Source: Brachionus manjavacas
Taxonomy: Eukaryota; Rotifera; Eurotatoria; Ploima; Brachionidae
Reading direction: 5' to 3'
Length of the DNA: 64,000 bases
NCBI GenBank assembly: GCA_019054805.1
Contig: JAHQIY010000004.1
Location: forward strand, 5,704,001-5,768,000
Shown in pieces: positions 32,671-44,086 of the stretch (position 1 is its first letter; each line of letters opens with the position of its first letter). A model generated the notes under the pieces. It was not told the DNA's origin and searched no databases. It worked only from the letters and a program-made list of their open reading frames with translations. The translations under genes were made by a program, and so were the position numbers.

Positions 32671-35600
32671 TTATTATGAAGTTCAATGCAAAGCATCAAA
32701 TTTATTTCAGATCCACAATTATGATACAAAAACAAGAGTTAATTTTTTTTTTCACTAAATTAAAAGGAAAAATGTAACTTTATTTTTTTAATAATTAATT
32801 GATATGAATTTTAGATTTAGCTTGCTTTGCATAACAAAGCAATGCGAGGCTGATTCGTATTCTTCATCTATTTTGTTTCCTTGATAGCTATCTTCATTAT
32901 AATTTCAGCAATAAATAGATGAGCTAAAAATTATTTCATAACTATTTCAAATGGAATACAAAGATAAGCTCTCGTATCTTTCAGTATTGAATTCGATGCT
33001 TTTTATCTCTACTAAAGCTAGCTTAGAAACATATTGTTTGTAATCAAGTATGTTTTTTTTGGAGAAGAACTGAATAATTTTAAGGAACGATTAAAATTTG
33101 ATGAATAGTTTGGAAAGAATTAGTGCTATGAGACTATCAATATTTGATTTTGGAATTAGGCATTGCATGAAACAAATTCAATATGCTAAAAAAACGTGGT
33201 AATTAATTACAAAAATTGGTTTCAAGTGCTCAAAGAAATAAGTAGCTAAAAAGATTGATGAAAAAAGAGAATGCACGGTAAATTTTTTTTTCTAATTGAT
33301 TACAAATTTTAGAGAACACTTTTGAAAATCAAAAATGAAATTAATAAAAGAAATAAATTTTTTTTTAAGGATTTGTAAAAAAATACTTTCATGATCTTTC
33401 TTTTCAAAATCAGATTTCACTGAGAATGCAACAAATTAATTACAATAGTCCCAATTTGAATTTTATTATCAAAATCTTGAAAAAGTCTGATAAATAATTT
33501 CAAATAACAAAGGCACTGATAATTTGATTAAGAATTTATAAACTAAAAACATTATATTTGTGCTAAGTTCGTGTCTATCTAAACGCTATTTGGCCGGAAT
33601 AATGTGTGAACCTTTTTTCCTCTTAACTTGCTTTTATCAACGAGTTAGAAAAAATTCGATATTAAATACGAAAAAAAATCACGCTATTAAATAAAAAAAA
33701 ACATTCAGCTTTAAATTTTCATATTTACAGACTTAAAAGCGGTGTAAATATCTGCAAATAAACACTTTTAAATTGTTAAAAATTGATTTATTCATTTAAT
33801 TTTTAATTTTTAACAAGAAAAAATTTCGTTTTAGCAAAAATTTATTTAAATAATAAACTGAGCCCCCATTCAATTCAATTAAATAAAAAAAAAATGCCAA
33901 AATAATTTTAATGACAGGTTTCTTGGTACATTTAAAAAATTTATTTAAAAGAAAAAACTTGAAATTTCGAATATTAATTTTAAATCATGTATCCTAAAAT
34001 TGTCTGCTGTTTTTTTATATTATTTTCCATTTTTTCGCTAAAAGATTGATGAGTTTTTTGAAAAAAATTTCAAATTCAAATTAAACATTTATGTCGGCAA
34101 TGGTAATGGGAAAAAGATAAATTACTTTAAAAAGAGTGGTAAAATCATTTATATTTACACATTTTATTTGAGTCGCATTTGAATAACTTTATAATCTTGG
34201 TAAATAGTATTCAAAAATAAAAGGCTTAGAAAAACAGTTTTTAGAGATGTGATTATTTAATTCTTTTTTAAGAACACTATTTAAAAATTTTCTTGAATCA
34301 AATTTTACTCTTAATCATTTAAATGTTAATTGTTTTTACTTTATTTAGAAAATTATTAAAAAACGATTAAGTTAATTTTTTGAAATTTTTATAAATCAAA
34401 TTTAATGAACATTGACTTTTAATTTAACAATCCTGGATACCTTGTTTAACTTAATAAACATAAAATGGCTCATTTAAGACCGAAAAAAAATTTTGCAAAA
34501 AATTCAATTCTTGTTGGCATATGAGAATAATTTCTAAGAAATAGGAAATAAATAAATTATTAATTATCATCAATAAATATTTGCAGAAAATAAAATAAAA
34601 CTGACAACTAACTTAATAGCCAGATATTTAACTAGACGAAATCAGAAGCTGCTTTGTTATGTTGATAAAAAATATACTTTGATATTCATAGGAGTTTCTA
34701 CTGTTTAAATATAGAACAAATTTTTAGATAAAATCGAAACGAATATAGTTCCAAACTTAAACAAACAGCCAAGCTTTGATCGATTCATAATCCAATTTTG
34801 AGCTTTCATTAAATTGTTTGAATAGAAATAAACATACTCCATGCTAAAAACATATGCATCAGAGATGAGAAAAGTTATTAGCTTTTTTCTATCTGATCAC
34901 TTTGAGGCAAATTATTTTCTACTTAGGGTTCTGTTTGGCTCAAGATTTGCTGCTAATTTTATTTTAATCACAGAAAAATATGATATCAAAAATTTTATGT
35001 TCCAAAAAAGAAGTTCATTTTTTATAAATTAATTCTCACTTGTAATTATTATATCACATGCAATTAAAATTTTTAATTGAGTAATTTTAGTAAAGAAGCA
35101 TGTAAGTATCGGATGCTAAAAAAAATTTTACTTAAATTTAAACTCTTCTCTCATAAGTGTTATGAATTATTTAAGAATATGTCGCGCTAAGTTCCATTTT
35201 CGATATTTGCGTTTTGAAAGTTGCTTGAAATAGAAAAAATCAATTTTAACAAAATTTTGATTATTAAAATAAATTGAAACAACAAGTTTTACCAGCTCTA
35301 ATTAATTACCATAAACGAACAAACATATACACACATATTATATAATTCAACACTGGAATAATCTGTAATCTTGGATAAATACACCTAATCAATTGAATCG
35401 AATCAAGGATTTTAAAAATAAAGATTACTGTAATTTTGTCTAAATTCAATTTGAAAACCATTTTTGTTTATGGTAATTTTCTCAAATTAACGAAAAACGT
35501 GTCTTTTGATCATTTTCACCTTCATGATTGTATTTGCAATTAGAAAATTTAAAAAATATCAGATAAATTCAAAGCCTTACACATTAAAAATTAATAAGAT

Positions 35601-36192
35601 TCCTTAAAATCTATTATTCACATTTTTAATTATTTTATTATTTTATTTAATCAAAGAAAAGAACACATGTTTAATGAATTATTTAAGAGTCCTTTCAAAT
35701 TTTATTAAATTCTAAATTTTCTTAAGGACTAAAAAAGCGGAAATGCTAAATAATTCGCTTATACATGAAAATTTTAAAATTTTCATTTTGACCTTTTTCG
35801 ATAATGGTGACGTGTTACTATAGTCGAAAAATATCCAAAAAAAACCATTATTAAACTAATAAAATGTATTGGATTCTTAATTTTCAATATCAAAAATAAA
35901 TCAGAATTACTAAAGCGAGGAATAATTTGTGGATAAGTTAAATTTATTTTTGAGAATAATTCGAATTTAATTAAAGATTTTATAATGTATTTTTATAGAT
36001 ACACTTTGATTATTTTTTTTTATTCCAAACCCACGTCGGATTGATATTTCCTTCTGTTTTATTTTTTAAGTTATTTACTTTAGGTAATTGACATCAGGTT
36101 TAATCAGTTTTCTGTAATTTACAAAAATTGAATTTCAAAAATTAGTAATTTGATATGATATTTTACTCTGTATTTTAAAATAGTATATGAAT
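32671..36192. other. Intergenic, upstream of Slo2
   Basis: About 3.5 kb with no supported gene. A small AT-poor patch at 32818-32870 includes the hairpin-like GCTTTGCATAACAAAGC near the Slo2 5' end and could lie in its 5' UTR or promoter. The open frame at 34841-35032 has no recognisable domain. Confidence 0.4.
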
Positions 36193-37760
36193 AAAAATTT
36201 TCTAACCCCCCGCCAAAAAGCAAAAAGTATTTTATTTTGGCGGTCCAAAAATTTGACCGTCTAGCTGATCGGCCAAATGGTCGCCCGCCAAAAAATTGCC
36301 CGTCTAATGCGAACCCGGCCACGGTTTCTGAAAATTTTGTCCGGTTAATTGTCCGCTTGTACGGATCCCAACACTACTATTTTAATAAAGATTATGGAAT
36401 TTTTTTTATTGATTTTACTAAATCTAAATCTCAGTAATTGAGAAATATTAATAAAATTTAAAATTTCATTATCATTTAATATTTTCTTGAAAAATTAACG
36501 TCTTATAAAATATTATTATTTTCTTTTTTTTTAACAAAAATTTATATGTAAAAAAATCGGTTTAGAAAGGAGTTTAATAAAGAATTTATTAGAAATTGAG
36601 ATTAATACCCGAAGAAAAATCTAAAAAAAATTAGTCCACCATTTAATTCTATTGTCAATACTTTTTTGAAATTTTCATTTAGCCTTGGACACTTTATTAT
36701 CCATCATATGATTATAAAATTAACCTTTTAAATAAAATTTTGATAACTTTCTTTAAAAATTAATTTACGTGAATAAAATTTTTGGTCGGATTAGATAATG
36801 GTTGATCCGATTTGATTTCTATTTAATTTTTTCATTCTTTTTTTTCCCTGGAATTTGGTAACAAGCTTTTAGTACTAAAGACAAGTCTTTATAATCATCA
36901 TACTTTTTCCAAACTATTAGTTAACAAAACATGACGACAAAAACTTAATTATAAAACATTTTAAATGAAATTTAGACAAATTTTTATTTTTCTGTGTTTG
37001 CACTAGAAAATAAATCCTAAATAATCAAAAATTTATAATGTCTGATATGCAAAATTTTCCAATTCGGTTTCAATGGTGGTATTGAGTTCTATAACGATTG
37101 ACATCACTAATGCAGATATTTGATACAAAGAAAATTTGAGATACAATTATTTAAATTTCATCTTATTCAGACAGTATCCATTTATACCTTCATTTTTAGA
37201 AAAAATATTTCATCAACATTCATTGAAATTTAGAAGGAGGCTATCAAAAAATTTCACAAATTAGTCAAAACGATCACATTAAATTGGTTGATAAATGTAG
37301 CAAATTCTCTTAGATCAGTTGGAGTCTAAGAGAAAATTATAAAAAAACACAGAATAAATAATTGAGCCATACTTGTCCCCACCTCTGTTAATTTTTCGCT
37401 AATTTTAATAAAAACTCCAACATTTAATAAAAATGAACCCATAAATTAAGTTAAAGCTAATTTAATAAATATCCTACCCTAACCCTTCTGCTTACCTGAA
37501 ACCCTAAAACAGGGCTTCGTCCGGACCCCGACTGGCTACACTCGCTTCTAATTTAAATGAGTCTTTATTAAAATAGTAGTGTTGGGATCCGTACAAGCGG
37601 ACACTTAACCGGACAAAATTTTCAGAAACCGTGGCCGGGTTCGCATTAGACGGGCAATTTTTTGGCGGGCGATCATTTGGCCGGTCAGCTAGACGGTCAA
37701 ATTTTTGGACCGCCAAAATAAAATACTTTTTGCTTTTTGGCGGGGGGTTAGAAAATTTTT
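36193..37760. mobile_element. Foldback element with 199-bp inverted arms
   Basis: Two near-identical arms in inverted orientation: 36193-36391 and 37562-37760. Outer ends read AAAAATTTTCTAACCCCCC; inner ends read GGATCCCAACACTACTATTT. The arms are rich in GGCGGTCC and CGGCCAAATGG motifs, which are themselves partly palindromic, and are much more GC-rich than the surroundings. The open frames 36237-36437 (+) and 37504-37716 (-) are translations of the same arm sequence and are not genes. The 1.17-kb interior has no open frame; its right end (37470-37560) holds a GC-richer block (GGGCTTCGTCCGGACCCCGA). The CCAACACT end resembles some hAT termini, but no transposase or clear target duplication is visible. 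Confidence 0.8.
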
Positions 37761-37917
37761 TGTAAAAATTTGAAAAATAAAAAAAAACTTAAAAAACTTT
37801 TTATAATAAATTAAGAAAAAGTTTTTCTTTTATTTTTTAAGAAAATAAGAAAATTTTTTATCATTTTTATTTTTTTTTAAAATTAAAAACATTATTTCGA
37901 AAAAATTTCAATTTAAG

Positions 37918-38088
37918 TGACTAACCGCCAAAAATTTGGCCGTATTTTTGACGGTCCGTATATTTTATGCCGGTTTTTTGGCCGCCCGTATTTTTTAGAC
38001 CGTTTATTTTGGCGGTCCAAAAATTTGACCGCCTAGCTGATCGGCCAAATGACCGCAAAAAACCGTTCGTGTATCCAACACTATAAAA
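37918..38088 (+). repeat. Third, diverged copy of the foldback arm
   Basis: Same orientation as the left arm of the 36.2-kb element: CTAACCGCCAAAAATTTGGC at one end, GGCGGTCCAAAAATTTGACC then CTAGCTGATCGGCCAAATG in the middle, and TATCCAACACTATAAAAT at the other. Shows that the arm can exist as a unit of about 170 bp. Confidence 0.75.
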
Positions 38089-38687
38089 TAGCGGTATCAA
38101 AAAAAATATTTGCCTAAATAATTGATAAATAATACCTTTTTTTTATTTTGATATTTGCTCAAGCACCTGGCTAGTTCAAATTTTATACAGATATTATTAT
38201 CATCATTTCTAGGATTGAGAGCCTGATGTTGTCTCAATAAAAGAGAAGAGACACTTTTAAGATTTTTGTGAATAACAAAAATTATTGCTTTGAGTTTTAC
38301 ATTTGATCCAGTGCTATAAATTGAAATCTTAGAAAAATTGGAAAAATTCCTATTTTATTTTTAATTATTCACAAAAATCTCAAGCTTTAATGCCGCATTT
38401 AACTTAAAAAGCTTGATTTTAATGTGGACTCAAGGCTTTGAACACATCTTTAGAGCATGCGGTGTAAGTTAAGAATGTTTTAGCATGGACGAGATGAAAT
38501 TTGTTGCTTGCACCAAAACTTAGTCCGTTTTACGAGGCTGCATTATTAACCAAAGGTACGTGTATTAATTTTGAAAGAAAGTTATTAGATACTAAATTAA
38601 CAAATCTAAAGATTATTAATTTTAAGTTATTGATCATCGATTTGAGATTGATCTATGCATAAAAAGAAATTCTCTTATCACCACCAA
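38089..38687. other. Intergenic, no gene seen
   Basis: AT-rich spacer between two repeats. No coding signal. Confidence 0.4.
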
Positions 38688-39032
38688 CCCTATAGCCGAG
38701 TGGTTTGTGTATTAGTCAAGCAAGCAAAGGGTCAAAGGTTCGAATCCCATTCAGCGAGAAATTATTTCAAATAATTCTAAATTCTAAAACTTTATACATC
38801 AAAAAAAGCAGTACTCATTTCGAGTGTATAATGATTGCGGTGTAGAAATCAACTCGATGAAGAACCCTTTTTGTCAAATTACTGGTCGCTCAATAAGGTA
38901 TTGGAAAAGAAGATATGCTGGATAGGAAAATAAATAATCTCACTTATCTCACTAAATACTCATGACCTGAGTTTGACAGGAATTAACAAATGCAGAAGGC
39001 ACCCAAAGATATTGCAGGACCTTTTTTTTGGT
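38688..39032 (+). mobile_element. tRNA-derived SINE, copy 2
   Basis: A-box-like TAGCCGAGTGG at about 38693, B box GGTTCGAATCC at 38738-38748, closer to a Ser/Leu-type tRNA than copy 1. The body block ATGATTGCGGTGTAGAAATC near 38831 and the 3' end TGCAGGACCTTTTTTTTGGT at 39013-39032 both match copy 1 at 13.8-14.2 kb. The left inverted repeat seen in copy 1 is not present. It ends where a decayed retroelement begins. Confidence 0.78.
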
Positions 39033-39039
39033 TTCGAGA

Positions 39040-40255
39040 CCCGGCTCGAAGGTAAGACTTTTATCAGATTTTTCTGACTAAGGTCATTAAGACGCCAAAG
39101 TTTTATTTGAAGTCTATTTACCTGTGGCCAACGACTTTAATTGGCCAAAAAATCTGTAGTATTCTAGAATAGACTTCAAACAGGCGTTCTTTGATATAAA
39201 CTTGCACCCCAAATCAGAATTTATTACCACCTTTAGTTACAGGGCCAAGTTTAACCGATTCACCAGGACGCCCTTCGGACTATAAATAGCCCCCTAAGTC
39301 CAGCAGAATTTGCTCGATTGAATCCTTAAATTTATAAGCAAATGTATGCAATTCACATACGGGCATCTGGACGATCTCATTATTGCATATCCAGACAAAC
39401 GTAAACTCAAAGTACTTCTGAATGTGGTCAGGGAAAAATTGAGGAACACTGGATGGGTCTTATAAACACACAAGTCCGTACTAAATCCATCCAATAATTT
39501 AAGTTTTCTTGGAGCTAACTGGACAGTTAAGGAATAACTGGGAACAAAGAGGCTTATAACTTTGTCCACAATATGACAGAATCTCTGCTTAACTCTGACC
39601 CGAGAGGAAAGGCCCTTTTGAGAGTTAGAGACTACTTGAACTATTATCTGGAGTACTCGGGCAAAATCGGGGAGAGAAATCATTGACACTTTCCTTAAAA
39701 TGACCATTCTTAGTTGTCGTGAGTATGATGGTATATAAGTCTGATCATATCCATATCGACAGGCTGAAGTTTAGGAAGCACTCCAGAATGCGCCAGGCCT
39801 GGTATACTGATGCCTCTCAGTGTCAACTGGGGGCAGTCGATGACGACTCAAAAAGGGAAATCTCTGTCGTTGCTCCCACTAACTCCATTCTTTCTAAAGA
39901 AGCAGCAGCTTCGCTTATTCCCTTCATTTTAGATGATCGTCGTGTAAAATGAACCTCAACATTGACAATATGGCAGTGATTGGCTTATGGAAGCGGGTAC
40001 GCGCAAAATGGTACCGCTTTTACACATCGGGAAGAGAAAATATGCATAGATTCTTCTCTCTCATTCTGATGGTCAACTACTGGAACCCACAATATCACAC
40101 TCGCATCCATGCCTTCTGTCAATAATCCAGCAGACGCGCCGTCAATACAGCACATAACACCGTATACGTTTATACACCATGACGCGCTTCACGCGACTTT
40201 AAATACAAGCTGTTTTGTACTACCAGACCAGTTTTCGATATTCTAGCTTTTTAAA
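39040..40255 (+). mobile_element. Decayed RT/RNase H retroelement
   Basis: The plus strand encodes broken polymerase segments. RT: DFKQAFFDINLHPKSEF with TRTPFGL, then HLDDLIIAYPDK (the xxDD catalytic box with H for Y), then SVLNPSNNLSFLGANW. RNase H: RQAWYTDASQCQLGAV, then NIDNMAVIGLW, and a closing NPADAPS. Several stops and frame changes interrupt it. The order and motifs fit a retroelement with tethered RNase H (LTR-type or DIRS-like); I cannot decide which, and no LTRs, integrase or tyrosine recombinase are visible. The frames 39294-39707 (-) and part of 39719-39952 (+) overlap it; the first is a shadow and the second is the RNase H segment. Confidence 0.75.
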
Positions 40256-41769
40256 TAAAAATAGACTGGCCCGGTCAGTCAAACATTTATAATGAATATT
40301 TATTTTTTTAGATCAAATTTGAACCCAAGCAAAATTTTCATTTTTCAAATCGATGTTTTAATTTTGGATAAATTTTCTTATCTGTTACAGTGTCTTTTTT
40401 AAATATAGACTTTTTAAATTATTATTTATTTGTTTAAAGCCTCATTAGCAAAATAAAAAGAAAAAACAATTTTAATAAAAATAATTAGACTCTTGTTTTT
40501 TAATTTTCCTCATAGAGGTCTATTTGAATTAAAATAATATTTTATTTTGATTTCAAATTTGTAACTAACATATTTTAAAATCATTTAAAAAATTAATAGT
40601 AAAACTAATCTTTACAAAAAACTCCTGGATTAGTGATAGAATTGGAATTTTTCATTGACTGATGGAGTTTTAAAAATTTTACACATTAAATGTTCGAACG
40701 ATTTTTGAATAACAATGTCATAAAACTTCAAAATATTCTTGTTAAATAATTTTTTTTTACCCTAACCTATAATCAGCCGTCCGTTATCTATTAAAAATTT
40801 GCTAACTGATCAAATTTAGATCATAATTATTTAGAATCTAAATTCTTTGTCTTTCAGCTTATTGCTCGGGATAAAATTCACATTTTTTTAAAATTTTTTA
40901 TTGATTAAAATAATAGTTATATTATTTAAAGACGAATTATAAAGTCACTCAGAAATTAAAGTAAAAAAATGATCAGTCTTTGATCGGTTTGTATTTAATC
41001 CAACAAAATAAAATTTATTCTTAATTTTGAGTTTGAAAAGTAAAAAAAAATTTTAATATTTTTATTTTATTAAAATAAATTTTCGATTATACTCCTCGCT
41101 TTTTAAAGTGAAAATGTTAACATTTTATAAATAGAGAAAGGTATTTAAACGACTTCGAATTTTCAATAATAAATAAAACAGTTAAATCCAAGAGATGTTT
41201 AGAACTTTTTTTATAAAAAAGTGAACCGATATAAAAAAGATTAAAAATTCAAATAATTATAACCAAACGATTCTCACCGAATAAGAATGAAATGAAAGAA
41301 AATCGAAGCAAAACATCAAAAATTATTTGTTATTTTTGATTGCCACTCATTTCAGAATATAATCGAGAAAATTTATTTTTAAAAATTTTTAAAAAATTTA
41401 GTCTCTTAAATAAATAAATAAATAAATGTTTTTTATTTTTTAAATAAATAAGCTCGCTTTTTGTTTTAAGTCACTAGTTTCTTTTTAGATTGACATTTAC
41501 TTTAGTCTACTTGTGCCATGGTTTTTTATCAATACCTCTATTTTTTTTTATGTGTTCGTAGTGACATTTATCACCGTACAAACACCCAGTGGTACGCCAA
41601 AAATAGCATTCATTTCCATTTACAGGCCCACTTAGTTTTATACCGTTGCTATCTGCTATTTTTGAAATATTGTCAGTTTTATTTGATATTTTTGAATTTA
41701 CTATTTTCTTATCATTACCTCTAAAAGTGTAAAATTTAAACCCAGAATACTGAAATGCATTTTTTTTTC
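40256..41769. other. Intergenic, no gene seen
   Basis: AT-rich spacer downstream of the next gene (minus strand), presumably including its 3' UTR. The open frame at 41518-41724 lies in F/Y/L-rich sequence and is not convincing. Confidence 0.4.
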
Positions 41770-44086
41770 TTACGTTTTATTGTTGGATTGATTTTTTGCG
41801 AGAAGGGTTCCAAGAATAGCCGTGTTTGGATTGTCGGGATACTTGATCAAAATTCTTTGACCCTCTAAATTTTTACCCTAGAAAAACAAAATCAAAAATT
41901 TAGCCACACACATTTTAAAAATTATAAAAACTTGTAAATTTAGCATGGCTCTATGAGCGTCTTCTTTTGTTTTAAAATTAACAAATGCGCAGTATTTTTC
42001 CGGCAAACATCTTACATTTGACAATTGACCAAACTGTGAGAACAAATCGCTTAGCATTTCTTCGTTTACGTTCGGATCGACATTGCCTATCCACAGCGAT
42101 GTAGAAGGTGAATTTTGATTATTTGAATTTGAACTAGATTTTGTATTATTAGTGAATTCAATGAATTTTTCTGTCTCTATAGAATTGGTCGTGGAGCTAC
42201 TACTGCTTTGGCTTCCGGGTGTTTTTATTTTTAAGCCTATAGAACTAGATGCAAGCACAGATTTTAGCTTGTTATTTGACAAATTATTCGCTTGGACTTT
42301 TTTGGCAAATGTGTTCACTTGAAAAAAAACATAAAATAACACAGCAAAGAGAACAAAATAATTTCTTACTTTCTTCACCATCTATTTCATTTTCGCCAAA
42401 ATCCAACTCATTATTTTCAATATCAGAGCAGCTTTCGTTAGCTTCAAAAAAAATCAGTCTCAGTTTAAATTTAATCTTGTGTAAAAATTATTTTCCAGCT
42501 TATAAATATTTGTCCAGACGAAAAATAAAATTGATCTTTATTTTTCTCAAATTTTCACAAAAATAATCTTTATCTACAATTTAAACTCACATTTGTCTGT
42601 GTCACAGCAAGCAAGTATAGCTTCTAAAGCAGCTTGTACAGTACCGTAACTTTTAATAGCGCTTTCCGATTGAGTTTTAGAAAAACCCATTTCCTAATCA
42701 AATAAATATTGTTTAGCAGCAACAAGAATGTTTGTTTAGTCCTATTACTTGTAATTGCAGAGATCGAACCTTGTACAATTCTTCTTCTAGTTCAGGATCA
42801 TCAATATTCTCTATGGTCGAGACAGTTTCATAAGCTTCCTCAGCCTCTTTATAATACTGAAAAAATAGCGAAAAAAGTTTTGTTATTTTTTTTGCCTATA
42901 ACCTACCTTAAGACCATATAGAGCTCTTCCTTTGCGGAAATATCCTTTAGCCCACAGTGGTTCGATCGCAATCGCCTTATTTGCATCATTTAGAGCCCTT
43001 TTTTTTTAGAAAGATTAATCTGTGGCTTCTGGGTGACAAAACAAGCCTTACTCTTGATACTGGCCTATTTTATCAAAGCAGTATGATCGATTTCCGTAAA
43101 GTCTTAAATAAATTTAGTTGATCAGCAAAGAAAAGAGAAGATAATTATTTGGCATCACCTTTGATCATTTACATCGTATTTCATGGCCTCGGTAAACTTT
43201 TCAACAGCTTTTGAAAATTCGCCTTGTTTGGCTAAATCATTTCCTCTGAGTGCAAGGGTTTGTGCCATCTTTTTGGCCACAAGCTAAAACGAGCAAAAAA
43301 ATTAAAAATACAGATGAGTCCAATCGGTTAAGTGGCCGAAAGGTGGTCATTACAGTTTGTTCGATTTGTTCCTCTTTGCGCACCAAATGAAAGTGGTTCT
43401 CGTGGTTTTCTTCATTGTTATTTTTATCGTTTACTTTAAGTCTGTGGTTTTTATTTATTTGATCAATTTGTTTATGACTTGTGTTTGTGTTATTGTGACT
43501 ATTCAAATTTTTATTATTTATAAAATCATTATTATTATTCAATTCTAGCAAAGTATTTTTAATCGTGTTTTTTATATCACCGTTTTGGCTCTGACCATTC
43601 ATAATTTTATCTAGAATTAATTTATTAACTCAAGGCTTTTAGGTGAATTTCAGATTACTTTTTTTCACACTCTCATTCTGAAATACTTGACGATACTGTT
43701 CGAACATTTCTTGCAAAGTTATGTCCTTGTCGTTTCTTTCGTTATGTATTAGCTTTCTGAAGGCTAGGTTAATCGATTTAAATTTCTTAGTTTAATGGTA
43801 ATTAATTATATTAAAAATATTTTTTTGATTACTGTACTTTAAAAGCATCTTGGACATTTTTACTAGTGGTGAATTTTTCTGGATGCCATTTCACGGCTAA
43901 TTTTTTATAACTCTGCTCGATGGCATCTTTGGATGCGCCTAAAATGGTTGGAAAAAAGTGAGTATTGTTTTTGTTGAAACTGTCAGGGCATTGATGAATC
44001 GAAATGTTTCAAGCTGACAGCTGCAAACTAATTTTACCTAATGGCAGGTTCAGTAGTTCGTAAGCTTTTTCGGTTGAAATCGCCAT
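41770..44086 (-). CDS. J-domain, TPR, UBA-like and RRM protein
   Basis: Twelve exons (5' to 3'): 44086-44038, 43938-43838, 43752-43659, 43610-43354, 43283-43159, 43102-43052, 42997-42907, 42856-42770, 42693-42591, 42441-42370, 42317-41932 and 41877-41770; phases agree and the product is 507 aa. Domains: J-like domain (1-50; AYELLNLPLGASKDAIEQSY, then WHPEKF, so HPE replaces the Hsp70-activating HPD); N/H/K-rich linker (about 80-167); TPR repeats (168-260; RGNDLAKQGEFSKAVEKFTE, GNRSYCFDKIGQYQEALNDA, GYFRKGRALYGLKYYKEAEE); UBA-like helix bundle (286-320; EMGFSKTQSESAIKSYG, AALEAILACC); Ser-rich linker; RRM (about 417-490; SLWIGNVDP, KYCAFVNFKTKEDAHRAMLN). Weak points: the exon 3 acceptor and the unusual GTTCGA donor of exon 8. 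A chaperone or RNP adaptor is plausible, but the function is unknown. The TPR part recalls TTC31-like proteins. Confidence 0.85.

Noticed and set aside
36237..37716. Two nearly identical proteins starting MAVQKFDRLADRPN
   Set aside because: They come from the two inverted arms of one mobile element, have no domain, and their ends fall outside the arms in unrelated sequence.
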